NCBI RefSeq assembly: GCF_000788395.1
Contig: NZ_CP009888.1
Location: forward strand, 1,198,001-1,262,000
DNA: 64,000 nucleotides
Direction: 5' to 3'
Source: Pseudoalteromonas piratica
Lineage (GTDB): Bacteria; Pseudomonadota; Gammaproteobacteria; Enterobacterales; Alteromonadaceae
Shown: positions 20,194 to 29,645 of the stretch, one piece after another
Layout: every line of letters begins with the position of its first letter
Position numbering within the stretch: the first letter of the stretch is position 1
Made by a program: the position numbers and the translations under genes
The notes under the pieces: generated by a model
The model's input: the letters and a program-made list of their open reading frames with translations, nothing else
Databases searched by the model: none
Told to the model about the DNA's origin: nothing

Positions 20194-22272
20194 TTAGGCT
20201 TGAGCAAATTGAGCTTTGTTTGGTAGCCAGCGAGTAATGATTTTTTCAGCAAGTTCTTGATGATCTGATATAAACCGTTTAGCAACAGGCCTAACTTGCG
20301 TAACGACTGCTTTATCCCTCACTAAATCAGCAATTTTAAACTCAGCTAACCCTGTTTGTTTGGTCCCTAACACTTCGCCAGGGCCACGTATCTCTAAGTC
20401 GCGTTCAGCAATTACAAACCCATCATTACTGTCGCGCAGTACACCGAGTCGTTTTTGTCCTGTTGTTGACAGTGGTGGGTGATAGAGTAAAACACAATGA
20501 GATGCCACAGCACCACGGCCAACGCGACCTCTAAGTTGGTGCAATTGAGCAAGACCTAAACGTTCTGGATTTTCAATGATGATTAAGCTCGCATTGGGTA
20601 CGTCTACCCCAACTTCAATTACAGTTGTGGCAACCAGTACATCAATTTTTCCCGCTTTGAACTCAGCCATAATGAATTGTTTTTCAGCGGGCTTCATACG
20701 GCCATGTACTAGCTCGATTGACACATCAGGGAGCAAACTGGCGAGTTCTTTCGCTGTATCTTCAGCTGCTTGGCATTGCAATGCCTCCGACTCTTCAATC
20801 AGTGTACACACCCAATAAACTTGGCGTTTATCCTGTATTACTGATTGTTCTACTCGATTGATTATATCTTGGCGGCGCGTATCTGGGATAGCAACCGTGG
20901 TTATCGGTGTTCTGCCAGGTGGCAATTCATCAATAATCGATGTTTCTAAATCGGCATAAGCTGTCATGGCAAGTGTACGAGGAATAGGCGTAGCTGTCAT
21001 TACTAACTGATGTGGGTAGCAATTCCCATTTTTACCTTTTTCGCGCAGCTCTAGGCGCTGATGAACGCCAAATCGATGTTGTTCATCAATAATGATTAGG
21101 GCCAAATTATTGAAGGTTACTTGTTCTTGAAAAAGGGCATGGGTACCCACCACCATTTGCGCTTCACCCGAAGCAATTTGCGCGAGCGCTAAAGTGCGTT
21201 CTTTCCCTTTTGTTTTACCTGCAAGCCACGCTGTGGTAATGCCTAAGGGCTCAAACCATGAACGGAATGCATTCGCATGTTGCTCAGCTAATATTTCCGT
21301 AGGCGCCATCAAGGCAACTTGATAGCCTTGGCTAATAGCTGCAAGTGCTGACATGGCGGCAACCAGTGTTTTACCTGATCCTACATCGCCTTGTACAAGT
21401 CGCATCATAGGGTAGGGTTTAGTGAGATCTTGCTTTATTTCAGCCACTACGCGTTGTTGAGCATTGGTGGGTGAAAAGGGTAGCTGCGCAAGTAGCTGGG
21501 GCTCAAGCTCATTGGTTGGTAACAGAGTAACGGCTTGATGAACTTGCCCCTTAGCACGAAGTTTTAATAAACTTAAATTCTGAGCAAGAATTTCCTCAAA
21601 CGCCAGACGTTGTTGTGCGGGGTGAAGCCCCTGTTCAAGCAGTAGCGTACTTTCTTCTGGACTTGGTTTGTGTAATGTAAGTAATGCTTGTTTTAAACTA
21701 TAGCCCTGCGGCTGATATTGCCTTGGAAGCAACTCTTCAATATCGTAGCGCTCAAGCAAATCAACGGCTTGTACACATAATTTACGCAACGAAAGCTGCT
21801 TTAAACCTTCCGTAGTTGGGTAGACAGGTGTGAGTGACTCTTCCATTTCAGTCACCCCGCTATTACTGATAATCTTGTATTCTGGGTGAGCCATTTCAAA
21901 GCCGTTTCGGCCGCGACGGATCTCCCCAAAACATCGTATTTTACTGCCAACTGCAAGGTTATTTTTTTGTGCTGCGGTAAAAGTGAAAAAACGCAGTGTT
22001 AATCGGCCTGTACCATCATTTACTTGGCAATTAAGCATGCGTCTTTTACCCATGCTAATACTGGTATTTTCGATGACAGCTTCGATACTTACATGATAAT
22101 GTGCTTGCAGTTCGCATATTGGATAGATACGCGTGCGATCTTCATAACGAAGGGGTAAATGAAAGAGTAGATCTTGAACGGTATTAATATGCAGTTTTGC
22201 TAAACGTTCTGCTATTTTAGGCCCAGCACCTTTAAGTTCAGTCACTGGGTAAGAGGCAAGATCAATTGCCAT
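20194..22272 (-). CDS. recG: ATP-dependent DNA helicase RecG
   Basis: Superfamily 2 helicase that regresses stalled forks and unwinds Holliday junctions, R-loops and D-loops. An N-terminal wedge/OB region (about 1-265) is followed by helicase motifs I (GDVGSGKT), Ia (APTEILAEQH), II (DEQHRFG), III (MTATPIPRT) and VI (QLRGRVGRG). With the ATG at 22272 it has 692 residues (E. coli 693). That start has AAAGGA 6 nt upstream; the ATG at 22278 does not. It is the distal member of the spoT-trmH-recG block and is tail-to-tail with motX, with no terminator between. Confidence 0.97.
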   Translation of the reverse strand: MAIDLASYPVTELKGAGPKIAERLAKLHINTVQDLLFHLPLRYEDRTRIYPICELQAHYHVSIEAVIENTSISMGKRRMLNCQVNDGTGRLTLRFFTFTAAQKNNLAVGSKIRCFGEIRRGRNGFEMAHPEYKIISNSGVTEMEESLTPVYPTTEGLKQLSLRKLCVQAVDLLERYDIEELLPRQYQPQGYSLKQALLTLHKPSPEESTLLLEQGLHPAQQRLAFEEILAQNLSLLKLRAKGQVHQAVTLLPTNELEPQLLAQLPFSPTNAQQRVVAEIKQDLTKPYPMMRLVQGDVGSGKTLVAAMSALAAISQGYQVALMAPTEILAEQHANAFRSWFEPLGITTAWLAGKTKGKERTLALAQIASGEAQMVVGTHALFQEQVTFNNLALIIIDEQHRFGVHQRLELREKGKNGNCYPHQLVMTATPIPRTLAMTAYADLETSIIDELPPGRTPITTVAIPDTRRQDIINRVEQSVIQDKRQVYWVCTLIEESEALQCQAAEDTAKELASLLPDVSIELVHGRMKPAEKQFIMAEFKAGKIDVLVATTVIEVGVDVPNASLIIIENPERLGLAQLHQLRGRVGRGAVASHCVLLYHPPLSTTGQKRLGVLRDSNDGFVIAERDLEIRGPGEVLGTKQTGLAEFKIADLVRDKAVVTQVRPVAKRFISDHQELAEKIITRWLPNKAQFAQA

Positions 22273-22278
22273 AACCAT

Positions 22279-22284
22279 TCCTTT
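22279..22284 (-). promoter_or_regulatory. Shine-Dalgarno that sets the recG start
   Basis: AAAGGA on the minus strand lies 6 nt before the ATG at 22272 but touches the in-frame ATG at 22278. This favours the second ATG. Confidence 0.65.
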
Positions 22285-22356
22285 CTATTTACCTTGCTTG
22301 GTTTTTAACAGGTTAAATATAAAGTTGCAATAGATAACTGTAAAAATAACCAGTAT

Positions 22357-23055
22357 TTAAGCTTGTTTAGTAAAGCGCAGCGTATTCCAAAAGGTGTCAT
22401 CAGCAACGATTTCGCCTTCGTCATCTAGCGCAGGATAAGCTAGCCCTTTTTGGCGACATTGCTTAGCGATAATTGGATGGCAACCTTCAAACAACATGGT
22501 GTGTTTAGTGTCTTTATCAAGATCGTCATTTGGCTCATACATATTGGCGTTGTGACGTTGACGTTGTACTTCATACAGAATTAGTGCCGCAGCAACGGAT
22601 ACATTGAGAGATTGCACCATGCCTTCCATTGGAATAATAATATGCTGATCAGCATGTGCCAATGCTTTATCAGAGATGCCATCACGTTCTTGTCCGACGA
22701 TAATCGCAGTTGGTTTGGTGTAATCTATTTCACGAAAATCAACGGCGCTATCAGATAGATTTGTTGCCAGAATTTGAACTCCAGGGATTTGCTCACGAAT
22801 GGTATTAACGGCTTCATCAATATCATTATGCATATGAGTTTCTACCCAGTTTTTACTACCGCCAGAGGTATTATTCGTTAAGCGGCGTTGTTCTTTTGGC
22901 CAAACAGCATGAATATGATGGCAACCTACTGCGTCAGCAGTACGCACAATAGCTGATAAATTATGGTGTTTATGCACTTCATCTAAACAGACCGTAAGGT
23001 CGAGTTGTCGTTTATCAAGTACAGTTTTTACGCGTTTAAATCGGTTATCAGCCAT
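22357..23055 (-). CDS. trmH: tRNA (guanosine-18-2'-O)-methyltransferase TrmH
   Basis: SPOUT-class methyltransferase forming Gm18 in the D-loop of tRNAs. The three SPOUT motifs are clear: HNLSAIVRTADAVG, IIVGQERDGISD and IPMEGMVQSLNVSVAAALI. It has 232 residues (E. coli TrmH 229). As in E. coli it sits between spoT and recG, but here three other genes (ridA, a DUF342 gene and asnC) come between spoT and trmH. The 84-nt gap to recG contains no terminator that I can see. Confidence 0.96.
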   Translation of the reverse strand: MADNRFKRVKTVLDKRQLDLTVCLDEVHKHHNLSAIVRTADAVGCHHIHAVWPKEQRRLTNNTSGGSKNWVETHMHNDIDEAVNTIREQIPGVQILATNLSDSAVDFREIDYTKPTAIIVGQERDGISDKALAHADQHIIIPMEGMVQSLNVSVAAALILYEVQRQRHNANMYEPNDDLDKDTKHTMLFEGCHPIIAKQCRQKGLAYPALDDEGEIVADDTFWNTLRFTKQA

Positions 23056-23119
23056 GGGTAGTCTCCGGAAAATTCGCGGCGATTATACCTAGCTGAGATG
23101 GCTCCCGCAATGATTGTGC

Positions 23120-23578
23120 TTATGGAGTCACATCGCGATTTATTGGGTTTTGTAATGAGATCAGCGTTTCTGTGGATTGAATAGCGTCAATTGTTTGAAT
23201 TTTATTAATTAGTACATCTTGGAGATGGTCGATGGAACGGGTGACGACTTTGATGAAAATACTGTAATTACCGGTTGTATAGTATGCTTCAACCACTTCC
23301 TCTAGCGCTTGTAAACGCTTGATGCTGTCTGGATAATCTTTTGCATTTTTTAAGTTGATGCCAATAAAGCAGCACACATCATAGCCAAGTTTTTTTTCAT
23401 TAATCGACACTTTTGTGCCAGTAATAATATTAGCTTGCTTCATTTTTTCAACGCGCACATGGATGGTGCCTGCACTGACATCAAATTTTTTAGCCAACTC
23501 AGCATAAGGTACACGTGCATTATCCATTAAGGCATGCAGAATTGATTTATCGAGCTTATCCATTTTGTACTGCGTCAT
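23120..23578 (-). CDS. asnC: Lrp/AsnC-family regulator, AsnC orthologue
   Basis: A 152-residue feast/famine regulator. The N-terminal HTH (about 8-65; PYAELAKKFDVSAGTIHVRV) is followed by the RAM/AsnC ligand domain with AYYTTGNYSIFIKV and LINKIQTIDAIQSTETLI. These stretches match E. coli AsnC, the asparagine-responsive regulator of asnA, almost residue for residue, so I call it AsnC rather than Lrp. It begins 5 nt after the DUF342 stop, so the two are probably cotranscribed. No asnA is nearby, unlike in E. coli, and its target is not evident from context. Confidence 0.88.
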   Translation of the reverse strand: MTQYKMDKLDKSILHALMDNARVPYAELAKKFDVSAGTIHVRVEKMKQANIITGTKVSINEKKLGYDVCCFIGINLKNAKDYPDSIKRLQALEEVVEAYYTTGNYSIFIKVVTRSIDHLQDVLINKIQTIDAIQSTETLISLQNPINRDVTP

Positions 23579-23583
23579 GGCGG

Positions 23584-25191
23584 TTAGGTTGTTTTAAATT
23601 CTAATTCAATTTTATTTTTATCGATACGAGCTGTAAGCGGCGGGTAGCTACGGGCTGTTTTTAGCACTTTATTAAAAATGCGTAGTTCAACATTTGAATG
23701 TAATGACTTTTGAACTTCAAGGTAACAGTAATCTCGTAACATATGAATGGCGCGCTCCAGTTTAGCGGCCTTATTTGGAAGTAACTCAATCAACTGTTCA
23801 TTGACATTTTGCTTATCAGAAATTTCAATTAATAAGCTTTGTTGTTTATCAGCATCTTCCACTGTAAGTGCTTTATCAAACTCACTTTCTAATGCTTCAA
23901 GTTGCTGATTACATTGGCGTACTTGTTCAAAAATCTCGTCAGTACGGTTTTTAAGTAATACTGCTGAATGGCCTAAATGCACTTCTGTATGTGCACCTTT
24001 ATCCGTGCCTACTTCACCACATATCATGGTTTTTGCGTCTAGCACTTTACCACCAATCAATTTACCATCGCCTTTTTCAGGGTTGCCAATCATTAATTCA
24101 TTTTTTGCCTTAATATGGCAGTGACTGGCTTGTGATTTAATTTTGACTTGGTTACCTGAAAGGTAAGTATATTGGGCATAACTAATCGTTAAGTTACCAT
24201 CACACACGATCTTATTTGACAGCTCATCATTATCTTTTGTATGGCCTAGGCAGCCTCCTTTAACTTCGATACTGCCTGTTGCATTTAACTCAGCAGACTC
24301 GACGCTGCCAAAGACTGTGATATCACCTTTCGCGGTGACTTTCATACCAGGTTCAATATTTTCAGTAATGATTACTGAGCCATCAAACTCAATATGACCA
24401 GATTTTACATCAACATTAGGAATGGTAAATACATCATCAACGCGCATGCCATATTTATCATCGACTGGCACGCCTGCAATGGTTGCTACTAGGTATTTAT
24501 CATCGGTACCGCTTAGCTTGGTGCCATCACCTGCAATGAGTTTTACTTCGTCACCGGGTTTTGCTTTCAGCACTTCACCAATCACATTAAACCCATCGCG
24601 ACCAAGGGTCGCAAAATGATGGGTCATCAGGGTATCTCCGGGTTTTACGCTAGCGAGTGCGCCAAAATCACGCATATCAACTGAGCCATCTTCACGGCGC
24701 TTAGGTTGGCGTACGCGATCGGCAAGTGTTTGAACATTTTTTTCTAAGGAACCATTTTTGCCTGCAACGGGAAATTGGCCTTTAGCGATTACCGATGATA
24801 CTTGTTTGCCTGGCGGTAACTCAAATTGTTTACCTAATAATGATTCGAGTGATGCTTCATTTAATCCACGGCTAATGTTTGCTTCATTAATTAGTTCAAG
24901 AGCACTTGATACTGCCATCAACTCGCCGCCGTAGGCTGATGTTAGTGTCGCGGTTGCTGACATTTTATCGTCAGCAATAGCAATGCTTAAAGTAGCGTCA
25001 TGTTTTTCTGCAACAATCAGCTCTTCAAAATCGCCAGAGCGAAAGGCTTCTTTTACTTCTTTGCTTAAGACATAGCAGTCGGCAAACTCTGAATTAGCAA
25101 GCGCTTGAAAAACGAAGTCTGCACTTGGCGGCATCGGCGTTTGTTCAGAAACCGTTAGTACAACTTGATTGTCGTTATTGAGAGTAAACAC
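23584..25191 (-). CDS. DUF342/FapA-family protein
   Basis: A 535-residue cytoplasmic protein with the FapA (DUF342) layout: an N-terminal variable domain (1-150), then a glycine- and valine-rich right-handed beta-helix (about 170-400; short repeats such as VKSGHIEFDGSVIITENI and GSVESAELNATGSIEVKGG), then a coiled coil (about 415-500). FapA-like proteins have been proposed to help organise cell-envelope or signalling complexes, but the role in gammaproteobacteria is unclear. The start is a GTG with GGAG 6 nt upstream. A terminator of ridA (25244-25269) lies just before it, so its own promoter should be between 25192 and 25243. Confidence 0.82.
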   Translation of the reverse strand: MFTLNNDNQVVLTVSEQTPMPPSADFVFQALANSEFADCYVLSKEVKEAFRSGDFEELIVAEKHDATLSIAIADDKMSATATLTSAYGGELMAVSSALELINEANISRGLNEASLESLLGKQFELPPGKQVSSVIAKGQFPVAGKNGSLEKNVQTLADRVRQPKRREDGSVDMRDFGALASVKPGDTLMTHHFATLGRDGFNVIGEVLKAKPGDEVKLIAGDGTKLSGTDDKYLVATIAGVPVDDKYGMRVDDVFTIPNVDVKSGHIEFDGSVIITENIEPGMKVTAKGDITVFGSVESAELNATGSIEVKGGCLGHTKDNDELSNKIVCDGNLTISYAQYTYLSGNQVKIKSQASHCHIKAKNELMIGNPEKGDGKLIGGKVLDAKTMICGEVGTDKGAHTEVHLGHSAVLLKNRTDEIFEQVRQCNQQLEALESEFDKALTVEDADKQQSLLIEISDKQNVNEQLIELLPNKAAKLERAIHMLRDYCYLEVQKSLHSNVELRIFNKVLKTARSYPPLTARIDKNKIELEFKTT

Positions 25192-25243
25192 CTAAGCTCC
25201 TAAGCCATTATGATTAAACCAAACTATATATGTTTTTTTAGCA

Positions 25244-25269
25244 TAAAAAAAAGGGCTTAACAGCCCTTT
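25244..25269 (-). terminator. Intrinsic terminator after ridA
   Basis: On the minus strand: AAAGGGCT, a 4-nt loop, AGCCCTTT and a run of T residues, starting 41 nt after the ridA stop. It separates gmk-rpoZ-spoT-ridA from the DUF342-asnC-trmH-recG genes. Confidence 0.88.
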
Positions 25270-25309
25270 CTATTTAATTTTTGTTATTATTTTCAATATA
25301 TAGCAAAAA

Positions 25310-25702
25310 TTAATTAGTTGAAGGTAACTCTAAGATACCATCAATTTCAATTTGTGAGTCTTTCGGCAGCTGCGCAACGCCGATTGCTGCACGTGCTGGG
25401 TAAGGTTCGTTAAAGTACTGACTCATTACTTCGTTTACCGTAGCGAAGTTAGAAAGGTCAGTTAAGAAAATATTAACCTTAACCATGTTTTGAATTTCAC
25501 CGCCAGCTGCTTGGCAAACCGACACAAGGTTTTTGAATACTTGATGTGTCTGCTCTGTGAAGTCATCAGATACCATTTGCATGGTTTCTGGTACCAGTGG
25601 AATTTGGCCTGAAAGATAAACTGTTGTGCCTACTTTTACAGCTTGGCTATAAGTGCCAATTGCTGCTGGTGCTTTGTCAGTACTAATAATTGATTTTGTC
25701 AT
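25310..25702 (-). CDS. ridA: Enamine/imine deaminase RidA
   Basis: YjgF/RidA family. Hydrolyses reactive 2-aminoacrylate and other enamines made by PLP enzymes such as threonine dehydratase, protecting PLP targets. The 130-residue length and the motifs [34 protein letters not shown] and [14 protein letters not shown] with the active-site Arg are all present. It starts 15 nt after spoT and shares its operon, ending at the terminator at 25244. The spoT-ridA pairing is seen in other gammaproteobacteria. Confidence 0.96.
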   Translation of the reverse strand: MTKSIISTDKAPAAIGTYSQAVKVGTTVYLSGQIPLVPETMQMVSDDFTEQTHQVFKNLVSVCQAAGGEIQNMVKVNIFLTDLSNFATVNEVMSQYFNEPYPARAAIGVAQLPKDSQIEIDGILELPSTN

Positions 25703-25717
25703 AATGTATCTTCTTAA

Positions 25718-27823
25718 TTACTTGCGACGATATACTTTTTGTACATCGGGCATTACTCTAATACGGCGCATTATGTTAGCGACATGGATGCGGTCTTTCA
25801 CTGTAATACCTAGATCAATTAGGTATAAGTTACTCTCTTTTTCTTCGGTACTTATTTCAACAATGTTTGCCGCTGTCGTTGAGACTAAATTAGTGAGTTT
25901 AGCCAGTGCGCCTTGGTGGTTTATAATTTCAACACGAAGTGCTGCAATATATTCTTTTTCAGGGTTGTCTTCCCATTTAACAACAAAATATTTAGAACGC
26001 TCTTGCTGCCAGCCGCGAATATTTTTACACTCTTGGCGATGAACCGTAAGCCCTTTTCCTTGGCTAATGTGTGCAACAATCTCATCTCCTGGAACAGGAC
26101 GGCAGCATTTAGAGTAATTAATTAGCATTCCTTCGGTACCAATTATCGCCGCTTTCTTATCGTGATTTAGTTCGCCAACATCTTCACCTTGTTCTTGTAA
26201 CAAACGTTTTGCGACAAGTAAGCTTAAAATGTTACCTGAACCAATTTCAATTAATAATTTATCCAGTGAATCTACATTGTGTTCTTCCACGGTGCGAGCA
26301 AGCGCTTCTTCGCTTATATCGCTCAAGTGGTGTTCACCTAGTGCTGAATCTAAAAGGCGACGGCCAAGTTGCAGTGCTTCTTCATGTTCTTGCTTTTTGA
26401 GATACTTTTGCACTCCCATACGGGCTTTGGCGGTAACAATAAAGTTAAGCCAAGTGGCATTAGGGTGCGCACCAGAGCTCGTAATCACTTCAACTGTTTG
26501 ACCAGTATCAAGCGCTGCGCTCAAAGGGTAAGGCTTTCTGTTTACTCTTACCCCAACACAAGTATTACCGACATCGGTATGAACCGCATAGGCAAAGTCT
26601 ACCGCAGTTGCACCCATAGGTAGTTCGATGATTCGACCGTCTGGCGTAAATACGTAAATTTCTTCAGGGAAAAGCTCGGTTTTAACGTTTTCAACAAATT
26701 CAAACGACGAACCAGCACTTTGCTGTAATTCAAGCAAACTTTGCATCCATTGGCGAGCTCGCTGCTGTGCTGTGTTGCCAGCACTATCGCCAGCTTTCTT
26801 GTAAAGCCAATGGGCTGCAACCCCTTTATCTGCCATTTGATCCATTTCATGGGTACGAATTTGAATTTCGACAGGAATACCGTGCGGGCCAACTAATGAG
26901 GTATGCAGTGATTGATAGCCATTCGTTTTAGGTACTGCAATGTAGTCTTTAAAACGTGTTTCAATGGGCTTAAATAAGTTGTGTACTACGCCCAGTACGC
27001 GATAACACGTATCCATCGATTTTACTACGATGCGAAATGCGTAAATATCCATAACTTCATTGAACATCAGCTCTTTATTTAGCATTTTTCGATAAATACT
27101 ATAAAGGTGCTTTTCACGGCCAGAAACTTCAACTTCGATACCCGACTCTTCAATACGCGAGATAATTTCATTTTGAATATTTTGAATAATTTCTTTGCGA
27201 TTACCACGCGCTTTGGTCACTTCATTTTTTAATGCGCGGTGACGCATAGGGTAGAGTGCTTGGAAACCTAAATCTTCTAACTCATTTTTAATATCATGAA
27301 TACCAAGGCGGTTAGCGATCGGTGCAAAAATTTCGAGTGTTTCGCGTGCAATGCGACGACGTTTTTCTGGTCGAAGCGCGCCTAGCGTGCGCATATTATG
27401 TGTACGGTCTGCTAGTTTGATTAGAATAACGCGAATGTCTTGCGTCATCGCCATAATCATTTTGCGATAGTTTTCTGCTTGGAACTCTTTTTGGTCTTTA
27501 AAACTGAGCTTATCGAGCTTAGATACGCCTTCAACAAGTTCTGCGACGGTATCGCCAAAAATTTCAGCAAGGTCTTGTTGACTAAAATCCGTGTCTTCAA
27601 TGACATCGTGCATCAGTGCAGCCATTAACGTTTCGTGATCTAAACGCATATTGGCTAGAATTTGAGTCACTTCAACAGGGTGTGTAATGTAAGGCTCACC
27701 ACTTGAACGTGTTTGTCCCTCGTGAGCATCACGCGCTACCACGTAGGCTTTTTGCACAAGTTCAACTTGTTCTTGCGTTAAATAATTTGAGATGTTCTTT
27801 TTAAGGCCTTCAAAAAGATACAT
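25718..27823 (-). CDS. spoT: Bifunctional (p)ppGpp synthetase/hydrolase SpoT
   Basis: Makes and, chiefly, degrades the alarmone (p)ppGpp. In order: HD hydrolase domain (about 20-195) with His72/Asp73 and Glu76/Asp77 in HDVIEDT, synthetase domain (about 235-345; RFKDYIAVPKTNGYQSLHTS), TGS domain (about 385-450; VFTPDGRIIELPMGATAVDF), a helical and zinc-finger-like region with CCRPVPGD, and a C-terminal ACT domain (about 625-700). The intact HD motif separates it from RelA. The 701-residue length matches E. coli SpoT (702). It lies in the conserved gmk-rpoZ-spoT order. Confidence 0.97.
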   Translation of the reverse strand: MYLFEGLKKNISNYLTQEQVELVQKAYVVARDAHEGQTRSSGEPYITHPVEVTQILANMRLDHETLMAALMHDVIEDTDFSQQDLAEIFGDTVAELVEGVSKLDKLSFKDQKEFQAENYRKMIMAMTQDIRVILIKLADRTHNMRTLGALRPEKRRRIARETLEIFAPIANRLGIHDIKNELEDLGFQALYPMRHRALKNEVTKARGNRKEIIQNIQNEIISRIEESGIEVEVSGREKHLYSIYRKMLNKELMFNEVMDIYAFRIVVKSMDTCYRVLGVVHNLFKPIETRFKDYIAVPKTNGYQSLHTSLVGPHGIPVEIQIRTHEMDQMADKGVAAHWLYKKAGDSAGNTAQQRARQWMQSLLELQQSAGSSFEFVENVKTELFPEEIYVFTPDGRIIELPMGATAVDFAYAVHTDVGNTCVGVRVNRKPYPLSAALDTGQTVEVITSSGAHPNATWLNFIVTAKARMGVQKYLKKQEHEEALQLGRRLLDSALGEHHLSDISEEALARTVEEHNVDSLDKLLIEIGSGNILSLLVAKRLLQEQGEDVGELNHDKKAAIIGTEGMLINYSKCCRPVPGDEIVAHISQGKGLTVHRQECKNIRGWQQERSKYFVVKWEDNPEKEYIAALRVEIINHQGALAKLTNLVSTTAANIVEISTEEKESNLYLIDLGITVKDRIHVANIMRRIRVMPDVQKVYRRK

Positions 27824-27891
27824 TTATGCTCCAATACTAGCTATAGAGGGGAATTGATAACAATATACGATGAATTGGGAGGGATTGCCAA

Positions 27892-27923
27892 CGACTGTTA
27901 CTTAATAAAAAGTCGAACAGTCG
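27892..27923. other. Inverted repeat in the rpoZ-spoT gap (first)
   Basis: CGACTGTT at 27892-27899 is complementary to AACAGTCG at 27916-27923, with a 16-nt loop. It lies in the ~150-nt untranslated interval between rpoZ and spoT. Confidence 0.5.
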
Positions 27924-27931
27924 CTGGTAAG

Positions 27932-27958
27932 ACTACTCAGTAAAGGATTGTGAGTAGT
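27932..27958. other. Inverted repeat in the rpoZ-spoT gap (second)
   Basis: ACTACTCA at 27932-27939 pairs with TGAGTAGT at 27951-27958, with an 11-nt loop. It lies 15 nt after the rpoZ stop, on the minus strand. It has no U-tract and may be a processing or attenuation hairpin. Confidence 0.5.
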
Positions 27959-27973
27959 TAGAAGGTTGCTAGC

Positions 27974-28249
27974 TTACTGGTGACCACCAACAATAGCTGC
28001 AACTGCAGCTAGTTCAGCTGCTTCTTGGTTTTGTTGGTCTTCACGCTCTAGTGAGTCTAATGAATCGCTAGTAATGAAGCCTTTTTCAATTTCACGTAAA
28101 GCGATAACTGTAGGCTTGTCATTTTCAGCATCAACCATAGGGTCTTTACCACCAGTTGCGATTTGGCGCGCACGGCGAGCCGCAACTAAAATAAGGTCAA
28201 AACGGTTACCAATCTTATCTACTGCATCTTCAACAGTTACTCGAGCCAT
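27974..28249 (-). CDS. rpoZ: RNA polymerase omega subunit RpoZ
   Basis: Small subunit that helps assemble beta-prime and carries part of a ppGpp-binding site. The protein has [20 protein letters not shown] at the start and VAARRARQ, followed by [13 protein letters not shown] use the ATG at 28249: it has GGAG 6 nt upstream and gives 91 residues, identical in length to E. coli omega. A TTG further upstream is in frame but not needed. It lies between gmk and spoT in the conserved order. Confidence 0.97.
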   Translation of the reverse strand: MARVTVEDAVDKIGNRFDLILVAARRARQIATGGKDPMVDAENDKPTVIALREIEKGFITSDSLDSLEREDQQNQEAAELAAVAAIVGGHQ

Positions 28250-28255
28250 AAGGCA

Positions 28256-28259
28256 CTCC
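28256..28259 (-). promoter_or_regulatory. Shine-Dalgarno that sets the rpoZ start
   Basis: GGAG on the minus strand lies 6 nt before the ATG at 28249. It falls inside the longer reading frame that begins at the TTG at 28261, which argues against that earlier start. Confidence 0.65.
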
Positions 28260-28326
28260 AAAATTTTATAATTCGCAAAAGCGTAGTTTACTTGATGCGA
28301 AGAAAATAGCCAATACTTGGATTAAT

Positions 28327-28950
28327 TTAATCCGCTAATAAGTCTTGTAATAATGATTGATGCTTCAGAGCCTGATTTGCTTGCGCAAGGCGAGATGCAA
28401 AGACAATGCTTTCTAACTGATATAGTGCGGTATCAAAGTCATCATTCACAATGAGAAAATCATATTCATTATAATGTGAGGTTTCTGATTGCGCTTTTGC
28501 CATGCGGCCTTTGATCACTTCAGCACTATCTTGACCGCGATTGTTAAGGCGTGATTCGAGCTCTTGCTTTGATGGCGGAACGATAAAAATAGTGCGTACA
28601 TCGTTAACAAGCTCACGAATTTGGCGTGCGCCTTGCCAATCGATGTCTAAAAATACATCAATGCCATTAGCTAATTGTGCCTCGATACTTTGTTTTGAAG
28701 TGCCGTAGTAGTTATCAAATACTTGAGCCCACTCTAAAAAGCCATCGTCAGCAATCACTTGTTTGAATTCATCTTGTGTTACAAAATGATAGTGCACACC
28801 GTTTTCTTCACCTGGACGAGGTGTGCGAGTGGTGTGAGATACCGATACCTTCATATCGCTATGACGCTCTAAAAGGGCGTTGATTAAGCTTGATTTGCCC
28901 GCACCTGATGGTGCCGACAAAATAAATAAATTACCACGAGCTTGGCTCAT
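28327..28950 (-). CDS. gmk: Guanylate kinase Gmk
   Basis: Phosphorylates GMP to GDP. P-loop [12 protein letters not shown] near residue 12, the GMP-binding [17 protein letters not shown] region and the [11 protein letters not shown] segment are intact. The 207-residue length matches E. coli (207). It heads the gmk-rpoZ-spoT-ridA transcript. Its product feeds the GTP pool from which SpoT makes pppGpp, a plausible reason for the linkage. Confidence 0.97.
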   Translation of the reverse strand: MSQARGNLFILSAPSGAGKSSLINALLERHSDMKVSVSHTTRTPRPGEENGVHYHFVTQDEFKQVIADDGFLEWAQVFDNYYGTSKQSIEAQLANGIDVFLDIDWQGARQIRELVNDVRTIFIVPPSKQELESRLNNRGQDSAEVIKGRMAKAQSETSHYNEYDFLIVNDDFDTALYQLESIVFASRLAQANQALKHQSLLQDLLAD

Positions 28951-29090
28951 AATGTTTCCTAAATCTGAAATTTCGCAAACTCACCCACTTGCTAATTGAA
29001 GGGGCAGTTAGCACAATGGCGATATTATAAAAACTCGCATCCGATTAAGAAAGTGATAGGCGACTTTTAATTTAATAAGAATTGTACGAA

Positions 29091-29642
29091 ATGAGTGAAA
29101 AAAACCAAAAAATTATTATCGGTTCAAAAAATCCTGTCAAAATCAATGCTGTAAAAAACGCATTTTCAGCGATGTTCCCTGACGTTGTGTTTAGTTGTGA
29201 AGGCGTATCTGCGCCTTCAGATGTTGCTGACCAGCCAATGACTTCAGAAGAGACCCTGCTCGGCGCAGAAAATCGCGTTACCTATGCAAAAAAGTATTTT
29301 CAGGCTGATTGGTATGTTGCTATCGAAGGTGGCGTTGATAACTTTAATTATGGCCCCGCGACATTTGCTTATATTGTGATTGATAATAATCGCCATGTCC
29401 AAGTCGGTCGAAGTAGTAACTTACCAATGCCCCAAGTCGTTTACCAAGCACTGTGTGAAGGTGAAGAGTTAGGCCATGTGATGGATAGGTTGTTTAATAC
29501 GGATAATATTAAACAAAAGGGCGGTGCAATGGCGTTATTAACTAATAATCTCGTGACTCGAGAGAGTGTTTACACCATGGCGTTGACGACAGCACTTGCG
29601 CCATTTATAAATGAACAGCTTTTCAATATGAAGGTTGAATAA
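29091..29642 (+). CDS. yjjX: Inosine/xanthosine triphosphatase YjjX
   Basis: DUF84/NTPase family. Hydrolyses non-canonical ITP and XTP so that deaminated purines do not enter RNA or DNA. Visible family motifs: GSKNPVKINAVKNAF at the N-terminus, VSAPSDVADQPMTSEETLLGA, VAIEGGVD and KQKGGAMALLTN. The ATG at 29091 gives 183 residues; a TTG three codons earlier is possible. It is divergent from gmk and lies 3 nt upstream of yjjG, so these two nucleotide-housekeeping genes form an operon. Confidence 0.9.
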   Translation: MSEKNQKIIIGSKNPVKINAVKNAFSAMFPDVVFSCEGVSAPSDVADQPMTSEETLLGAENRVTYAKKYFQADWYVAIEGGVDNFNYGPATFAYIVIDNNRHVQVGRSSNLPMPQVVYQALCEGEELGHVMDRLFNTDNIKQKGGAMALLTNNLVTRESVYTMALTTALAPFINEQLFNMKVE

Positions 29643-29645
29643 TTA

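Noticed and set aside
25718..27823. RelA rather than SpoT
   Set aside because: The intact HD motif and the gmk-rpoZ neighbours point to SpoT; RelA has a degenerate hydrolase site.
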